Shown here: positions 33,408 through 41,962 of the stretch, piece by piece
Numbering within the stretch: the stretch's first letter is position 1
How the letters are laid out: every line of letters starts with the position of its first letter
Source of the DNA: an uncultured Oscillospiraceae bacterium
Lineage (GTDB): Bacteria; Bacillota; Clostridia; Oscillospirales; Oscillospiraceae
Direction of reading: 5' to 3'
Assembly (NCBI GenBank): GCA_910578505.1
Contig: CAJTPV010000003.1
Span: forward strand, 100,140 to 146,816
DNA: 46,677 bases
Translations under genes and position numbers: made by a program
The notes under the pieces: generated by a model
Seen by the model: the letters and a program-made list of their open reading frames with translations, nothing else
Told to the model about the DNA's origin: nothing
Databases searched by the model: none

Positions 33408-33435
33408 ATGTCATCAGTCCTTTTCTATGAAAATT

Positions 33436-34029
33436 TTATTCGTGTATCTGGCCGATCCGCTCCTGGGGCCGGCAGTGCTCCGCGTACATGATCGCCCGCA
33501 GCTCATCCACCGCCCGGTCCACGGTATCGTTGATGACCAGGTAGTCAAAATCCCTGGCCGCGGCAAATTCCTCCCGACCGCGGGCCAGGCGGAAGCGCAC
33601 CTTTTCCATATCCTCGGTGCCCCGGCCCACCAGACGCCGCTCCAGCTCTGCCCAGCTGGGGGGAGCCACGTAGATGCGCACCGTCTCCGGCCGCTTCTGC
33701 CGGACCTGCTCCGCGCCCTGGATCTCAATGTCCAGCAGCACGTCCCGGCCCTGCTCCATGGCCCGGTCCACGTAGAGCCTGGGCGTACCGTACAGGTTGC
33801 CCACGTACTCCGCGTACTCCAGAAAGTCCCCGGCGGCGATCCACTGCTCAAAGGTCCCCCGGTCCAGAAAGTGGTAGTGGACGCCGTCCTCCTCCCCGGC
33901 CCGCGGGGGCCGGGTGGTGGCGGACACGGAGAAATACAGCGTGGGGTCGCTGGCCAGAAGTCTGGCCACTACAGTGCCCTTCCCCACGCCGGAAGGGCCG
34001 CAGATGATAAACGTCTTTCCCTTTCTCAT
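33436..34029 (-). CDS. gmk: Guanylate kinase
   Basis: Phosphorylates GMP to GDP. The 197-residue product has the P-loop GPSGVGKGTVVARLL (residues 10-24), the GMP-binding segment SVSATTRPPRAGEEDGVHYHF, and the ILDIEIQG-like LLDIEIQGAEQVR. Its start overlaps the remA stop by 4 nt. Confidence 0.96.
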   Translation of the reverse strand: MRKGKTFIICGPSGVGKGTVVARLLASDPTLYFSVSATTRPPRAGEEDGVHYHFLDRGTFEQWIAAGDFLEYAEYVGNLYGTPRLYVDRAMEQGRDVLLDIEIQGAEQVRQKRPETVRIYVAPPSWAELERRLVGRGTEDMEKVRFRLARGREEFAAARDFDYLVINDTVDRAVDELRAIMYAEHCRPQERIGQIHE

Positions 34030-34286
34030 GGATCCTCCTCCAAAACTGTGGGGTCAACGCCGAACCGGGGCGCCAGCTTTTCCGGCGGCAGCCCCGACAG
34101 CACCACATGGTCGCTGTCCATCACCAGCACCGCCGCCGTCTTCCGCCCGAAGGTGGCGTCGATAAGCATGCTGCGCTCCCTGGCCTCCGAGACCAGCCGC
34201 TTCACCGGGGCGGAATCCGGGCTGACCAGCGCCACCAGGCGGCCCGCGGCGATCAAACCGCCGAAGCCGATGTTCACCAGCTCCAT
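34026..34286 (-). CDS. remA: RemA/DUF370 family regulatory protein
   Basis: The 86-residue product starts ELVNIGFGGLIAAGRLVALVSPDSAP and matches the DUF370 family. In Bacillus subtilis, RemA is a DNA-binding activator of biofilm matrix and osmoprotection genes. In Clostridia the gene is kept beside gmk although targets are not known. A C-terminal tail of about 12 residues exceeds the core domain. Confidence 0.9.
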   Translation of the reverse strand: MELVNIGFGGLIAAGRLVALVSPDSAPVKRLVSEARERSMLIDATFGRKTAAVLVMDSDHVVLSGLPPEKLAPRFGVDPTVLEEDP

Positions 34287-34297
34287 GCCCCGCCCCC

Positions 34298-35182
34298 CTA
34301 CTCAATATTCTGGACCTGCTCCCGGATCTTTTCGATCTCCGCCTTCAGGTCCACCACGTCCCTGGCAATCTGCAGGTCGCTGCACTTGGAGCCGATGGTG
34401 TTGGACTCCCGGTTGATCTCCTGAATCAAAAAGTCCAGCTTCCGGCCCACAGGCACGCCGCTTTGCAGCATCTCCCGCAGCTGGCTGAGGTGGCTGCGCA
34501 GCCGGACCGTCTCCTCGTCCACCGCCACCTTGTCAGCAAAAATCGCCGCCTCCGTCAGGATGCGGGACTCGTCAATGGACGCGCTCTGCAGCACCTCCTG
34601 CATCCGGGCCATCAGCTTCTGCCGGTATTCCGCCACCGTCTGGGGCGAGCGCTCCTCAATGAGCCGGGTGATGGCGCCGATGGTGTCCAGACGCCGCTGG
34701 ATATCCTCCGCCAGCTTCCGCCCCTCGGTCTCCCGCATGGCAGTATATGCCGCCAGGGCCTGCCCTAAGACGGCGCAGAGGTCGGCGCTGATGGTCTCCA
34801 GGTCCGCCTCCCCCTTGGTCACCGTCAGCACGTCCGGCAGGCGCGCCAGCTCCGAGACGGAGATTTCGCCGCCCAGCACGTCGCCGCCCAGCTGCCGCAG
34901 GCGGCTGAGGGCGTCGATATAGTGCTTCGCCAGAGGCTCGTTGACCGCCACTACCGTCTCGTCCGCCCCCTGGGACTCCACGGTGATGAACACGTCCACC
35001 TTGCCCCGGCTGGCGTATTTCTGGACCAGGGCCTTGATGGCGTCCTCCGCAAAGATAAACGAGCGGGGCATCTTCACCGTGCAGTCCAGATACCGGTTGT
35101 TGACGCTGCGGACCTCCACTGTAATATCCCGTCCGTTCCGGGTTTCTCTGGCTCTCCCGTAACCGGTCATGCTCTTAACCAA
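34298..35182 (-). CDS. YicC-family endoribonuclease-like protein
   Basis: The 294-residue product begins VKSMTGYGRA after the initiator and ends with the family block REINRESNTIGSKCSDLQIARDVVDLKAEIEKIREQVQNIE. YicC/YloC proteins are reported stress-related endoribonucleases. The start is a TTG at 35182, 9-10 nt after GGAGGG; the ATG four codons on lacks a site, and family members usually start with MxKSMTG. It heads the gmk-priA-rsgA run. Confidence 0.92.
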   Translation of the reverse strand: MVKSMTGYGRARETRNGRDITVEVRSVNNRYLDCTVKMPRSFIFAEDAIKALVQKYASRGKVDVFITVESQGADETVVAVNEPLAKHYIDALSRLRQLGGDVLGGEISVSELARLPDVLTVTKGEADLETISADLCAVLGQALAAYTAMRETEGRKLAEDIQRRLDTIGAITRLIEERSPQTVAEYRQKLMARMQEVLQSASIDESRILTEAAIFADKVAVDEETVRLRSHLSQLREMLQSGVPVGRKLDFLIQEINRESNTIGSKCSDLQIARDVVDLKAEIEKIREQVQNIE

Positions 35183-35249
35183 CTTGATCTTCCCTCCAGT
35201 TTACTGTATTTATTCCCTTCTCAGAGACAAATGAACCACAAAATCATCT

Positions 35250-35903
35250 TCAGCAGCACAGGAACCAGTAGCCCGAATTGCACATCAGACACGCACAGGC
35301 CAGCTGTCCGCACAGGCCGCCGCAGGTGGAGGACATGCCGTAGCCGTTGGGCCGGTAGACATTGCCCCGGTTGTCCACATTGTTCAGCGCCTGCCGGTAC
35401 TCCCCGTTGCCCGGGTCCTTGGCGCAGGCGGTCTGGTAGTACCGCCGGGCCTCGTCCACCCAGCCCCGGCGGTAACAGAGCTGCCCCATCAGAAAATTCC
35501 ACTCCCCGCTCCGACCGGACTCCGGAATCTGCTCCAGCATCCGCTCCGCCTGGTCCAGACTCCCGCCCATCATGATGGACCAGCGCACCTGGTGCAGAAT
35601 CTGGGACTCCGCCGTGGCGTCCTGGGTCTGCTGCCGATACCCGCTCTGCTGGTAGCGCCCCTGCCCCTGATAGGCAGTCCCGTATCCCTGGGCATAGCCG
35701 CCGGATGCCCGACCGCTGCGCTGGCGCTGGATGGCGTCATAGGCGGCGTTGACCTCCTTCATCTTCTCCTGGGCCAGGTCCGCCAGGGGGTTGTCGTGGT
35801 AGTTGTCCGGGTGGTACTTGCGGGCCAGGGCGTGGTAGGCCTTTTTCACTTCCTCATCGGTGGCGCTGCTGGGCACATTTAAAACTTCATAGGGGTCGGT
35901 CAT
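35250..35903 (-). CDS. J-domain protein with cysteine-rich C-terminal tail
   Basis: The 217-residue product has an N-terminal J domain (residues 2-65) with the DnaK-stimulating HPD in ARKYHPDNYHD. A Gln/Gly/Tyr-rich linker (about 68-100) and a helical repeat region with a TPR-like look (about 105-175) follow. The C-terminal stretch ends with seven cysteines in the last 26 residues (TCGGLCGQLACACLMC...CC). It overlaps the DUF5685 gene by 4 nt. Likely a DnaK partner with a specialised client; which client cannot be said. Confidence 0.85.
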   Translation of the reverse strand: MTDPYEVLNVPSSATDEEVKKAYHALARKYHPDNYHDNPLADLAQEKMKEVNAAYDAIQRQRSGRASGGYAQGYGTAYQGQGRYQQSGYRQQTQDATAESQILHQVRWSIMMGGSLDQAERMLEQIPESGRSGEWNFLMGQLCYRRGWVDEARRYYQTACAKDPGNGEYRQALNNVDNRGNVYRPNGYGMSSTCGGLCGQLACACLMCNSGYWFLCC

Positions 35904-36796
35904 AACGTCTCCTTGCTTCTGCCAAGCGCGGACCGGGGCCAGCGCCGGGCGTGAAATGTTCTATCCAGTACGGACTTCCCCACCAGGAAAAGCCCCTCGT
36001 AGATGGTTGCGCGGATGATATTGCTCCAGAGGCCGAAGTCCCACAGCTCAAAAGCCGCCCCCATCAGGCGGATGGAGTGGTCCAGACTTGCCGCCAGCGT
36101 CTCCTTCGCCTCCTCCGGCAGCGCGCCGCTGTAGAGCGAAAAGCGCGGTATGAGCGGGTTGTAGCTCCCGGAGGCAAAGTCGCCGGCCAGGTCGTCCGCC
36201 GCATCCACCAGGTAGATCCAGCGGCCCAGGTGGTAGAGCAGCTGCTCCAGGACCCGGCGCTTCACCGGGTCCGCCACCTCCGCCGACACGCCGGACAGCA
36301 GCCGGGCAAAGGTGTCCGCGGGCTCGTCCATAGTGGGACAGTTCTCCCGCTCCAGCCGCCCCAGGCGCTCCATCTGCTCCCGAGTACCGCTGTCAAAGGC
36401 GGGGCGGCAGGAACTGGCCCGCTCATAGGCCCCGGACAGAGCCCCGGACAGGGCCCGGTACGCCAGCTTTCCCCCGCCGGGGTCCGCCAGGGCGTCCCTG
36501 GCCTGCCACCAGGCCAGAATCACACTGCAGTCCGCCGCCAGCTCCAGGGCCGGGTTGGCCGGGAGACACTCCCGGCCATGGACCGGGTGGGCGATACAGG
36601 GCCGGCAGACGGCCTCTTCCACCTCCGGCGGCCACAGCAACAGGGCGAGAAACGTAAAATCATAGTTGAGGATACACCGGGCCGCCAGCCCGTACCGCTC
36701 CCCCAGGACCCGGCACAGGCCGCAGTAGGCCGCCCGGAACCGGGCCTGATCCTCCGGGTTCAAATGCCGCTCGGAGGGCAGAACATAACCGAACAT
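35900..36796 (-). CDS. DUF5685 family protein
   Basis: The 298-residue product starts MFGYVLPSERHLNPED and includes YCGLCRVLGERYGL (near residue 30), then CRPCIAHPVHGREC (near 65), giving several conserved cysteines. The rest is helical with LGRWIYLVDAADDLAGDF (near 190), reminiscent of an isoprenoid-synthase-like DD motif, but no activity is established. It sits between cdaR and the J-domain gene and overlaps the latter, suggesting joint function. Confidence 0.8.
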   Translation of the reverse strand: MFGYVLPSERHLNPEDQARFRAAYCGLCRVLGERYGLAARCILNYDFTFLALLLWPPEVEEAVCRPCIAHPVHGRECLPANPALELAADCSVILAWWQARDALADPGGGKLAYRALSGALSGAYERASSCRPAFDSGTREQMERLGRLERENCPTMDEPADTFARLLSGVSAEVADPVKRRVLEQLLYHLGRWIYLVDAADDLAGDFASGSYNPLIPRFSLYSGALPEEAKETLAASLDHSIRLMGAAFELWDFGLWSNIIRATIYEGLFLVGKSVLDRTFHARRWPRSALGRSKETL

Positions 36797-36801
36797 CGGC
36801 C

Positions 36802-38040
36802 CTATGAGGCGATCTTAAAGGCCACGGTGCATGTCCCCACAGCGCCCACCTCCTCGTGGCCGTCCACCAGGACAATGGCCGGGGCGGAGTAGGTGCCGTT
36901 GGACACGTACTCCGACAGATCCACCACGACCCGGATATCGTCCGCCGTCACCTTCTCCAGCTCGGCTGCCGGGCCCCGCAGAACCACGTCCACGGAATTG
37001 GTCATCTTGCTGAACACCTGGCCCTCCGAGTAGCCCACAGCCGAGATGTTGGTGGCTGTAAAGGTCTTGGTCTCCAGGCCCCGGAAGCGGACAGACAGCG
37101 TTGTAGCTGTAAAGCCGCTGAGGTTTACACAGCCTGCCGGCAGGCTGATCTCCAGGGGGATCTCCGTATCTGATAAGATCGTGCTCAGATCGATCTCGGC
37201 CAAAACAACCTCCTGGACATTTTCCAGGCTGGCCGGCTCCCCGGCCACAGTAATGGTGTCGTACTCCAGCTTCCAGCGGGTGTTGGCCTCCTGGGAGCCG
37301 GGGGATTCCTTGAATTTTACCGACAGCTTCAGGTCCTTGAAGATATACACCGGCGCGGTCACCAGCACCCGGCGGTCGGAGACCCGGATCTTGTTGTTGA
37401 TGTTTTCCACCACATTGCCGTCGCCGTCCAGCAGCTCATACTCAAACTCCCGCTGCAGGGTGCCGTTGGCATCCTGCAGGTCCAGCGTGATGCGGGCGGA
37501 CTCCACCACGCCCACGTCCTCCTCCTTCCCGCTGAGGGTCAGGACAGACGGGTCGGCCACCAGCCGCTCCTCCATATAGATGTGGCCCTCCGCCACCTCC
37601 CCGGTGACGTTGACCGACACAGGCACCTGCTTGGTGTACAGCGTGGCCACCTGGACCGTGACATTGGAGCGGGACTGCTTCTCAATGCTGATATCACTTT
37701 TGTTCATGTTGTCCGCCAGCGCGTAGTCCCAGGGCAGTGTGCGGGTGCCCACGGCGTTGATGCCGCTGAGGTCCACCTCAATGCGGATGTCGTCCTTTTC
37801 AAAGCCGGAGATCACCGTGCGGGGGCCGCGGATGGTCAGATCCAGGGTGGTGTCCGCCCCCTCGGTCAGCATCAGGCCCTTTGAGGGCAGCGTATCCTCC
37901 GCGCCGACAAATTCAATGGGGAGGTTTGTCAAGGTTTTGGTGGACGTATTGCCCTGCCGGGTGTCCACGTACAGCCAGAGCACGATTGCCAGCAGCAGAG
38001 AAAACACTAAGTACAAAATCCGGTTGCCTTTTTCACTCAT
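36802..38040 (-). CDS. cdaR: YbbR-domain protein CdaR, regulator of c-di-AMP synthesis
   Basis: CdaR modulates the diadenylate cyclase CdaA from the outer face of the membrane. The 412-residue product has one N-terminal membrane segment (ILYLVFSLLLAIVLWLYV, about residues 7-24) followed by tandem YbbR beta-rich repeats. I start it at ATG 38040; the upstream frame runs into cdaA. It overlaps cdaA by 8 nt. glmM, the usual third gene of the cdaA-cdaR-glmM operon, is replaced here by the DUF5685 gene. Confidence 0.9.
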   Translation of the reverse strand: MSEKGNRILYLVFSLLLAIVLWLYVDTRQGNTSTKTLTNLPIEFVGAEDTLPSKGLMLTEGADTTLDLTIRGPRTVISGFEKDDIRIEVDLSGINAVGTRTLPWDYALADNMNKSDISIEKQSRSNVTVQVATLYTKQVPVSVNVTGEVAEGHIYMEERLVADPSVLTLSGKEEDVGVVESARITLDLQDANGTLQREFEYELLDGDGNVVENINNKIRVSDRRVLVTAPVYIFKDLKLSVKFKESPGSQEANTRWKLEYDTITVAGEPASLENVQEVVLAEIDLSTILSDTEIPLEISLPAGCVNLSGFTATTLSVRFRGLETKTFTATNISAVGYSEGQVFSKMTNSVDVVLRGPAAELEKVTADDIRVVVDLSEYVSNGTYSAPAIVLVDGHEEVGAVGTCTVAFKIAS

Positions 38041-38938
38041 CCCTGTTTTCACCGTCCTTTTTCTCCTTGCCCCGCAGAGCCAGCCAGCCCCGGCGCTTCT
38101 CCGTCTTTCCATCCTCCTCTTCCTGCTGGGGCAGCAGCTCGTTGCGCAGCAGCTGCTCCAGGGTCTCCGTCATCAGGTGCCGCTTGAGCATACCGCCTAC
38201 GGCCACGGAGATGGAGCCTGTCTCCTCGCTGACCAGCACCACCACGGCGTCGGAGTTCTCGCTCATGCCGATGCCGGCCCGGTGGCGCATGCCCAGGTCC
38301 CGGCTGAGGTTGACGTTGCGGCTGAGGGGCAGCATGCAGCCCGCCCCCAGCACCCGCCCCTCCCGGATGAGGGCTGCGCCGTCGTGCATGGGCGCCTTCA
38401 CAAAGAATATGTTCTTCAGCAGCTCCGAGGATACCTCCGCGTCCAGCTTGGTGCCGCTGCGCAGGGCGTCGTCCAGCTGGATGTGGCGCTCAAACACGAT
38501 CAGCGCGCCGGTGCGGGATTTGCTCATGTCGCCGCAGGCGCTGACGGTCTGCTCGATGGCGTTCTCAATGATCTGCCGGCCCACCGGCGGCTTTTTGAAG
38601 ATGTCCAGAAAGGGGATGCTGCTGCTGCCCATCTGCTCCAGGATCCGCCGGATCTCCGGCTGAAAGAGGATGAACATCGCCAGCACGCCCCACTCCACCA
38701 CAAAGCTCAATAAGTAATTGAACACCTTCAGCCGTTCTGTGGAGAACCAGAGGGCCACAATGACGAACAGGACCCCCTTCAGCAGCCGCGAGGCGTTGGA
38801 CCGCCGGACCAGCAGCAGCAGATGGTAGATGAGAAACGTGATGACCAGGATATCCAGGATATCCCAGAACTGCAGGGACAGGACAAAGCTCACAAATTTC
38901 TGTGCCAATTCCTGTGCCGCTTTTGTAAACATTTCCAT
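38033..38938 (-). CDS. cdaA: Diadenylate cyclase CdaA
   Basis: Makes cyclic di-AMP from two ATP. The 301-residue product has hydrophobic N-terminal segments (about residues 18-75) and a DAC domain with the catalytic DGA (MHDGAALIREG, about residue 180) and RHR (MRHRAGIGMSE, about 218). The ATG follows GGAGGGACGCT. A charged, Lys/Glu-rich C-terminal tail follows the domain. A promoter lies upstream. Confidence 0.95.
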   Translation of the reverse strand: MEMFTKAAQELAQKFVSFVLSLQFWDILDILVITFLIYHLLLLVRRSNASRLLKGVLFVIVALWFSTERLKVFNYLLSFVVEWGVLAMFILFQPEIRRILEQMGSSSIPFLDIFKKPPVGRQIIENAIEQTVSACGDMSKSRTGALIVFERHIQLDDALRSGTKLDAEVSSELLKNIFFVKAPMHDGAALIREGRVLGAGCMLPLSRNVNLSRDLGMRHRAGIGMSENSDAVVVLVSEETGSISVAVGGMLKRHLMTETLEQLLRNELLPQQEEEDGKTEKRRGWLALRGKEKKDGENRDE

Positions 38939-38977
38939 AGCGTCCCTCCATTTTTACAGATTCCATAAGTATTTTCT

Positions 38978-39006
38978 ATTGTAATCGAAGTGGGAGAAAA
39001 ATGCAA
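38978..39006 (-). promoter_or_regulatory. Promoter of the cdaA operon
   Basis: On the minus strand TTGCAT (39001-39006) is followed after 17 nt by TACAAT (38978-38983), about 40 nt upstream of the cdaA start. This is a plausible sigma-A promoter, with the third base of the -10 off consensus. Confidence 0.65.
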
Positions 39007-39017
39007 CAAATTCTCCA

Positions 39018-39041
39018 CCAGTTTTTTGGTGAAAAAACTGG
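39018..39041. other. Perfect 10-bp hairpin upstream of the cdaA promoter
   Basis: CCAGTTTTTT (39018-39027) and AAAAAACTGG (39032-39041) flank a GGTG loop. The U-run is inside the stem rather than after it, so it is not a standard terminator. It separates the cysteine desulfurase-like gene from the cdaA promoter. The rest of the gap (39042-39192) contains a CCCCAGGG-rich stretch with no clear role. Confidence 0.5.
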
Positions 39042-39192
39042 CCGCTGAGAGCCGTATCAACTTTTTGCAGGAAATTATACCGCTTTTACCGGGACAATGC
39101 AAGCCTTTCCGGCACGCTGGAAGCAAAATATTCACAAAAAGTTTATATGGCCCCGCCCCAGGGCCCCAGGCCCCAGGGACAGGGCCGCACCG

Positions 39193-40299
39193 TTACAGCA
39201 GCGCCAGAACCTGCTCCACCTCCCCCGGCGTATTGAAGACGGAGGCGGAAAAGCGCACTGTCCCGGTCTCCGCGGTGCCGGCGGTCCGGTGGGCCAGGGG
39301 CGCGCAGTGGAGGCCGGAGCGCACGGCCACCCCCTGCCGGGCCAGCCGGTCCGCCAGGCTCTCCGGGTCCGTCCACTGGGGCGCCACGGACAGGACCGAG
39401 CTGTCCGCGCCTCCGCCGTCGAACACCTGGAAGCGGCCCTTCCGGCGCAGGCCCTCCGCCAGCTGCCGGATGATGTTTGCCTCCTGGCGGGCGATGTTCT
39501 CCACCCCCCGCTGCCGGACAAAGCGCAGGCCCTCCAGCAGGCCCGCCGCGCCGTGGACGTTCTGGGTCCCCGCCTCCAGGCGGTCCGGCAGAAAGTCCGG
39601 CATGTCCTGCTGCCGGGACAGGCTCCCGGTGCCGCCCTCCAGCAGGGTCTTGGGACGGACTCCACGACCGCACAGCAGCAGGCCCGTCCCCTGGGGGCCG
39701 TACAGCCCCTTGTGGCCGGGCATGGCCACATAGGCGGCGTCCCACCTGCCCAGATTTACCGGCAGGATCCCGGCGGACTGGGCGGCGTCCACCACCAGCG
39801 GCACCCCCTGCTCGCGGCAGACGGCGGCGATATCGTCCATGGGCATGGCGCAGCCGAAGACATTGGACACATGGGTGCAGATGACGGCCTTCACCCCGCC
39901 GTCCACCGCCCGGCGGAAGCCCTCCGCCATCTGCTCCGGGTCGAAGAGGCGGCCGTTGACGATTCGTATGGACACGCCGCCAATGGCATAGAGAGGCCGG
40001 GTGACGGCGTTGTGCTCATAGCCGGAGATCACCACGGTGTCGCCGGGAGAGACCAGGCTCTTGATGGCTATGTTCAGAGCATGGGTGGCGTTGTGGGTCA
40101 GGATGACGCTGTCCGGCTCCGGCGCGCCGAAAAATTCCGCCGCCTCCGTCCGGCAGCGCAGCATCAGCTCCGCCGCCTGGCGGGCGGCGGGGTAGTCCCC
40201 CCGGCCTGGGGTGGTCATGGTGTGGATGGCGCTGGCGACGGCCCTGGATACCGCTTCCGGCTTTTGCAGCGTTGTGGCCGCGCTGTCAAAATAGATCAT
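39193..40299 (-). CDS. Cysteine desulfurase-like class V aminotransferase
   Basis: PLP enzyme that probably mobilises sulfur or selenium from cysteine/selenocysteine. The 368-residue product has the PLP Lys in MPGHKGLYGPQGTG (about residue 205) and a cysteine at the desulfurase position in RSGLHCAPLAHRTAGT (about 335). It starts MIYFDSAATTLQKP, typical of the desulfurase branch that often sits beside DUF3343 genes. No iscU/sufU is nearby, so a housekeeping Fe-S role is less likely than Se/S trafficking. Confidence 0.87.
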   Translation of the reverse strand: MIYFDSAATTLQKPEAVSRAVASAIHTMTTPGRGDYPAARQAAELMLRCRTEAAEFFGAPEPDSVILTHNATHALNIAIKSLVSPGDTVVISGYEHNAVTRPLYAIGGVSIRIVNGRLFDPEQMAEGFRRAVDGGVKAVICTHVSNVFGCAMPMDDIAAVCREQGVPLVVDAAQSAGILPVNLGRWDAAYVAMPGHKGLYGPQGTGLLLCGRGVRPKTLLEGGTGSLSRQQDMPDFLPDRLEAGTQNVHGAAGLLEGLRFVRQRGVENIARQEANIIRQLAEGLRRKGRFQVFDGGGADSSVLSVAPQWTDPESLADRLARQGVAVRSGLHCAPLAHRTAGTAETGTVRFSASVFNTPGEVEQVLALL

Positions 40300-40318
40300 A
40301 ATCCTCCTCCTATACCGA

Positions 40319-40349
40319 GAGGGGAAGCCGCCGGACAGCGGCCTCCCCT
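40319..40349. other. GC-rich hairpin between DUF3343 and desulfurase-like genes
   Basis: AGGGGAAGCCGC and GCGGCCTCCCCT pair over 12 bp with one mismatch and a 6-nt loop. On the minus strand no U-run follows, so it may be an internal processing or attenuation site in the operon. On the plus strand it is followed by TTTTAT. Confidence 0.4.
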
Positions 40350-40350
40350 T

Positions 40351-40605
40351 TTATAGCGTTGTTTCGCTGAACGTCCCGTCCCCGCCGTCGTAAAAGACGC
40401 GCATGGGCTGCAGCCCGGCCTGCCGCAGCCGCTCTCTGGCGGCCGGCAGCGCACTGGCGCTGACCCGTACGGCGTAGCTGCACCCGCGGTCCGTCAGGCC
40501 CATCGGGGGGCGAAAAAAGCGGGCCGTGATGCCCGCCTGTTCCAGGGCGCGGCTCATGCGCTGGGCGTGGGTGATGGAACGGCTTAAAAAAAGATAGTAC
40601 GGCAA
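40351..40605 (-). CDS. DUF3343 protein, putative Se/S carrier
   Basis: The 84-residue product fits the DUF3343 family (PYYLFLSRSITHAQRMSRALEQAG, then FRPPMGLTDRGCSYAVRV, with Cys near residue 47). These small proteins are annotated as putative Se/S carriers and cluster with cysteine desulfurase-like and selenium genes. It precedes the desulfurase-like gene on the same strand with a hairpin between. Carrier function is known only by association. Confidence 0.8.
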   Translation of the reverse strand: MPYYLFLSRSITHAQRMSRALEQAGITARFFRPPMGLTDRGCSYAVRVSASALPAARERLRQAGLQPMRVFYDGGDGTFSETTL

Positions 40606-40645
40606 GGTAACCGCCTCCCCTGCCTATTCTATGTACAGAAACCAA

Positions 40646-40667
40646 AAACGTGCCCGCAGGCACGTTT
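40646..40667 (-). terminator. Rho-independent terminator of ispD-ispF
   Basis: AAACGTGCC (40646-40654) and GGCACGTTT (40659-40667) form a 9-bp stem with a CGCA loop. Read on the minus strand it is followed by a U-run (TTTTTGGTTTC). It lies about 40 nt after the ispF stop. Confidence 0.78.
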
Positions 40668-40707
40668 CAGTTTAGAAGTATAGAGTGTTGAAGGGCTGTC
40701 CCCTCTG

Positions 40708-41187
40708 TTACCGGAAGATCAGCGCGGCGGCGTGGGCCGCCATGCCCTCCCCCCGCCCGGAAAAGCCCAGGCCCTCCTCCGTCGTCGCCTTGACGCTGAC
40801 CATGTCCGCGCCGATACCCAGGTCCGAGGCGATGTTCTTCCGCATTTCCGCCACATAGGGCGCGATTTTCGGACGTTGGGCCACCAGGGTCACGTCCACG
40901 TTGCCCACGGTAAAGCCCTTCTCCGCCAGCACCGCCGCCACCTGCCGCAGCAGGACCCGGCTGTCGATGCCTTTATACTGCTCATTCGTATCCGGAAACA
41001 GACGCCCGATATCCCCCAGGGCCGCCGCGCCCAGCAGGGCGTCCATCAGGGCATGGAGCAGCACGTCCGCGTCCGAGTGGCCCGCCAGCCCCTGCCGGAA
41101 GGGGATAGTCACGCCCCCCAGCACCAGGGGCCTCCCCTCCGTCAGGCGGTGGACGTCGTAGCCATAGCCGATTCTGGGTGTGCTCAC
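40708..41187 (-). CDS. ispF: 2-C-methyl-D-erythritol 2,4-cyclodiphosphate synthase
   Basis: Fifth step of the MEP isoprenoid pathway. The 159-residue product has GYDVHRL (residues 8-14), the metal-binding GHSDADVLLHALMDALLGAA, GDIGRLFPDT, and the C-terminal VKATTEEGLGFSGRGEG. It overlaps ispD by 4 nt. Confidence 0.96.
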   Translation of the reverse strand: MSTPRIGYGYDVHRLTEGRPLVLGGVTIPFRQGLAGHSDADVLLHALMDALLGAAALGDIGRLFPDTNEQYKGIDSRVLLRQVAAVLAEKGFTVGNVDVTLVAQRPKIAPYVAEMRKNIASDLGIGADMVSVKATTEEGLGFSGRGEGMAAHAAALIFR

Positions 41188-41921
41188 GGCTGCTCCTCCC
41201 TCCGCTGCAGGATCGCCTCCGCCAGGGCAATATCCTCCGGCGTGGTGATCTTGATGTTCTCATAGGAGCCGTCCAATATGTAGACCTCCTTGCCCAGCCG
41301 CTCCACGGCGGCGCAGTCGTCCGTCACTGCTGCGCCGGCCTCCGCCGCAGCCTGCAGCGCCGCCCGCAGCAAGGGCGCGTCAAAGGCCTGGGGCGTCTGG
41401 ATGGCCCGCAGGGTATCCCGGTCCGGCGTGCTCTCCACTTTGCCGTCCCGGACGACCTTGACGGTGTCCTTCACCGGCACGGCGGGGGCGGCGGCGTTAG
41501 TGCGGTGGGCCAGGGCGATGACGCCGTCAATCAGCTCCGGCGCGGCCAGGGGCCGGGCGCCGTCGTGGACCGCCAGATAGGCCGCGTCCTCCCGGCACTC
41601 CAGGGACGCCGCCAGCACCGACTCCAGCCGGGTCGCGCCGCCGCGGACGATCTTCACCGGCTTGGTAATGCCGTAGATTTTGCACAGGTCGCCGAAGGAG
41701 AGCAGGTCCTCCTCCCGGGCCGCGATGACGATCTCGTCCACCAGCTCCGCGGCGTTCAGATTCTGCAGGGTCCTGGCCAGGACGGGAATACCGTCCAGGG
41801 GCAGCAGGAGCTTGTTCTCCCCCATGCGGCTGGACGTACCGGCGGCGGCCACGATGGCGCTGCAATACGGGTGGCTGGGCGTCTCTCCCTTGCGGAACAG
41901 TTTCGAAAATATCTTCAGCAT
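41184..41921 (-). CDS. ispD: 2-C-methyl-D-erythritol 4-phosphate cytidylyltransferase
   Basis: Third step of the MEP pathway, adding CMP to MEP. The 245-residue product has the nucleotide-binding AAAGTSSRMGENKLLLPLDG (starting near residue 25), DGARPL, and QTPQAF near the C-terminus. It forms an operon with ispF. The N-terminal 20 residues exceed the usual start but have a ribosome-binding site (GGAGGG). Confidence 0.95.
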   Translation of the reverse strand: MLKIFSKLFRKGETPSHPYCSAIVAAAGTSSRMGENKLLLPLDGIPVLARTLQNLNAAELVDEIVIAAREEDLLSFGDLCKIYGITKPVKIVRGGATRLESVLAASLECREDAAYLAVHDGARPLAAPELIDGVIALAHRTNAAAPAVPVKDTVKVVRDGKVESTPDRDTLRAIQTPQAFDAPLLRAALQAAAEAGAAVTDDCAAVERLGKEVYILDGSYENIKITTPEDIALAEAILQRREEQP

Positions 41922-41962
41922 CCTGCGCTCCCTCCTGAAACAGAAATCCGTTTTTCCCTCTT

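Noticed and set aside
30585..33491. 968-residue open frame on the plus strand
   Set aside because: It is antisense to priA and rpoZ, rich in His, Pro, Gly and Arg as expected for a GC-rich shadow frame, and shows no domain.
39140..39190. CCCCAGGG-rich stretch as a repeat array or terminator
   Set aside because: Only about three imperfect units and no U-run; kept as unexplained intergenic sequence.
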